Shown: positions 32,598 to 32,623 of the stretch, one piece after another
Layout: every line of letters begins with the position of its first letter
Position numbering within the stretch: position 1 is the stretch's first letter
DNA from: Pseudolactococcus hodotermopsidis
GTDB taxonomy: Bacteria > Bacillota > Bacilli > Lactobacillales > Streptococcaceae
DNA length: 32,623 bases
Assembly: GCF_011170085.1 (NCBI RefSeq)
Contig: NZ_BLLI01000017.1
Coordinates: forward strand, 1 to 32,623
Direction of reading: 5' to 3'
The notes under the pieces: generated by a model
What the model was told of the DNA's origin: nothing
Seen by the model: the letters and a program-made list of their open reading frames with translations, nothing else
The model's database searches: none
Made by a program: the position numbers and the translations under genes

Positions 32598-32623
32598 ATG
32601 TTTAATTATATCCTAAGTAAGTA
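32598..32623 (+). CDS. Start of a putative transposase (runs off the window)
   Basis: The ATG at 32598 has AAGGAAA six bases or so upstream and opens MFNYILSK before the window ends. Eight residues cannot identify a family. The transposase call rests only on position inside the presumed insertion sequence and on its own promoter. Confidence 0.4.

Larger units (their letters stand above)
32490..32623 (+). mobile_element. Left end of a probable ISL3-family insertion sequence (partial)
   Basis: From 32490 the sequence GGCTCTATAATAAATCGTG has the GGCTCT terminus typical of ISL3-family inverted repeats. It is followed by a non-coding end segment, a promoter and a start codon with ribosome-binding site about 108 bases in. 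The other end is outside the window, so neither the repeat nor an 8-base target duplication can be checked. Insertion 86 bases after a tRNA gene is a common location for mobile DNA. Confidence 0.5.

Noticed and set aside
1-32623. CRISPR array, rRNA genes, prophage or replication origin
   Set aside because: No regularly spaced repeats, rRNA-like blocks, phage structural genes or iterons were seen in reading through the window.

Overview
The window looks like chromosome of a low-GC Gram-positive coccus, most likely Lactococcus or a close relative in the Streptococcaceae. This rests on gene content and style (a lactococcal-type tag/tar cluster, holA-ftsK, pta, udk, short intergenic gaps, extended -10 promoters). 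I ran no database search, so the genus is an inference.

Layout. Position 1 lies inside an insertion sequence (IS5-like transposase start, minus strand), which abuts and probably truncates a decayed capsule-type glycosyltransferase (106-958). From 1097 to 17674 every gene is on the minus strand and belongs to wall teichoic acid or a related phosphopolyol polymer. In transcription order: tagH and tagG (export ABC transporter), an unknown 145-residue protein, two single-domain glycerophosphotransferases (TagF/TarF-like and TagB/TarB-like), then two successive modules each made of a GT2 glycosyltransferase followed by a GT2-glycerophosphotransferase fusion, then an unknown protein that may be a degenerate aldo/keto reductase, then tarI and tarJ (CDP-ribitol supply). 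The best promoter is upstream of tagH. The left third (about 2.8-8.3 kb) is visibly more AT-rich than the right part, suggesting an exchangeable block.

17.8-21.4 kb is a second minus-strand operon: a truncated Cys/Met-metabolism PLP-enzyme homologue that lacks the Schiff-base lysine, tagD (CDP-glycerol supply), an M20 amidohydrolase and a glutathionyl-hydroquinone reductase, closed by a clear terminator. The locus can therefore make both CDP-glycerol and CDP-ribitol.

21.4-32.3 kb is mostly housekeeping: holA, ftsK, a HAD phosphatase divergent from ftsK, pta (with a candidate cre site), udk, a small XRE regulator with a membrane partner, a degenerate ECF-like ATPase plus T-component pair, a Gfo/Idh/MocA oxidoreductase and a DEAD-box helicase. 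A tRNA-Arg(CCU) follows, and the window ends in the left end of a probable ISL3-family insertion sequence.

The most notable features are: several genes whose only visible -10 box sits six bases before the AUG with no ribosome-binding site (predicted leaderless mRNAs), including a perfectly palindromic divergent promoter between ftsK and the HAD gene; the PLP pseudoenzyme that heads the tagD operon; and the duplicated polymerase/glycosyltransferase modules.
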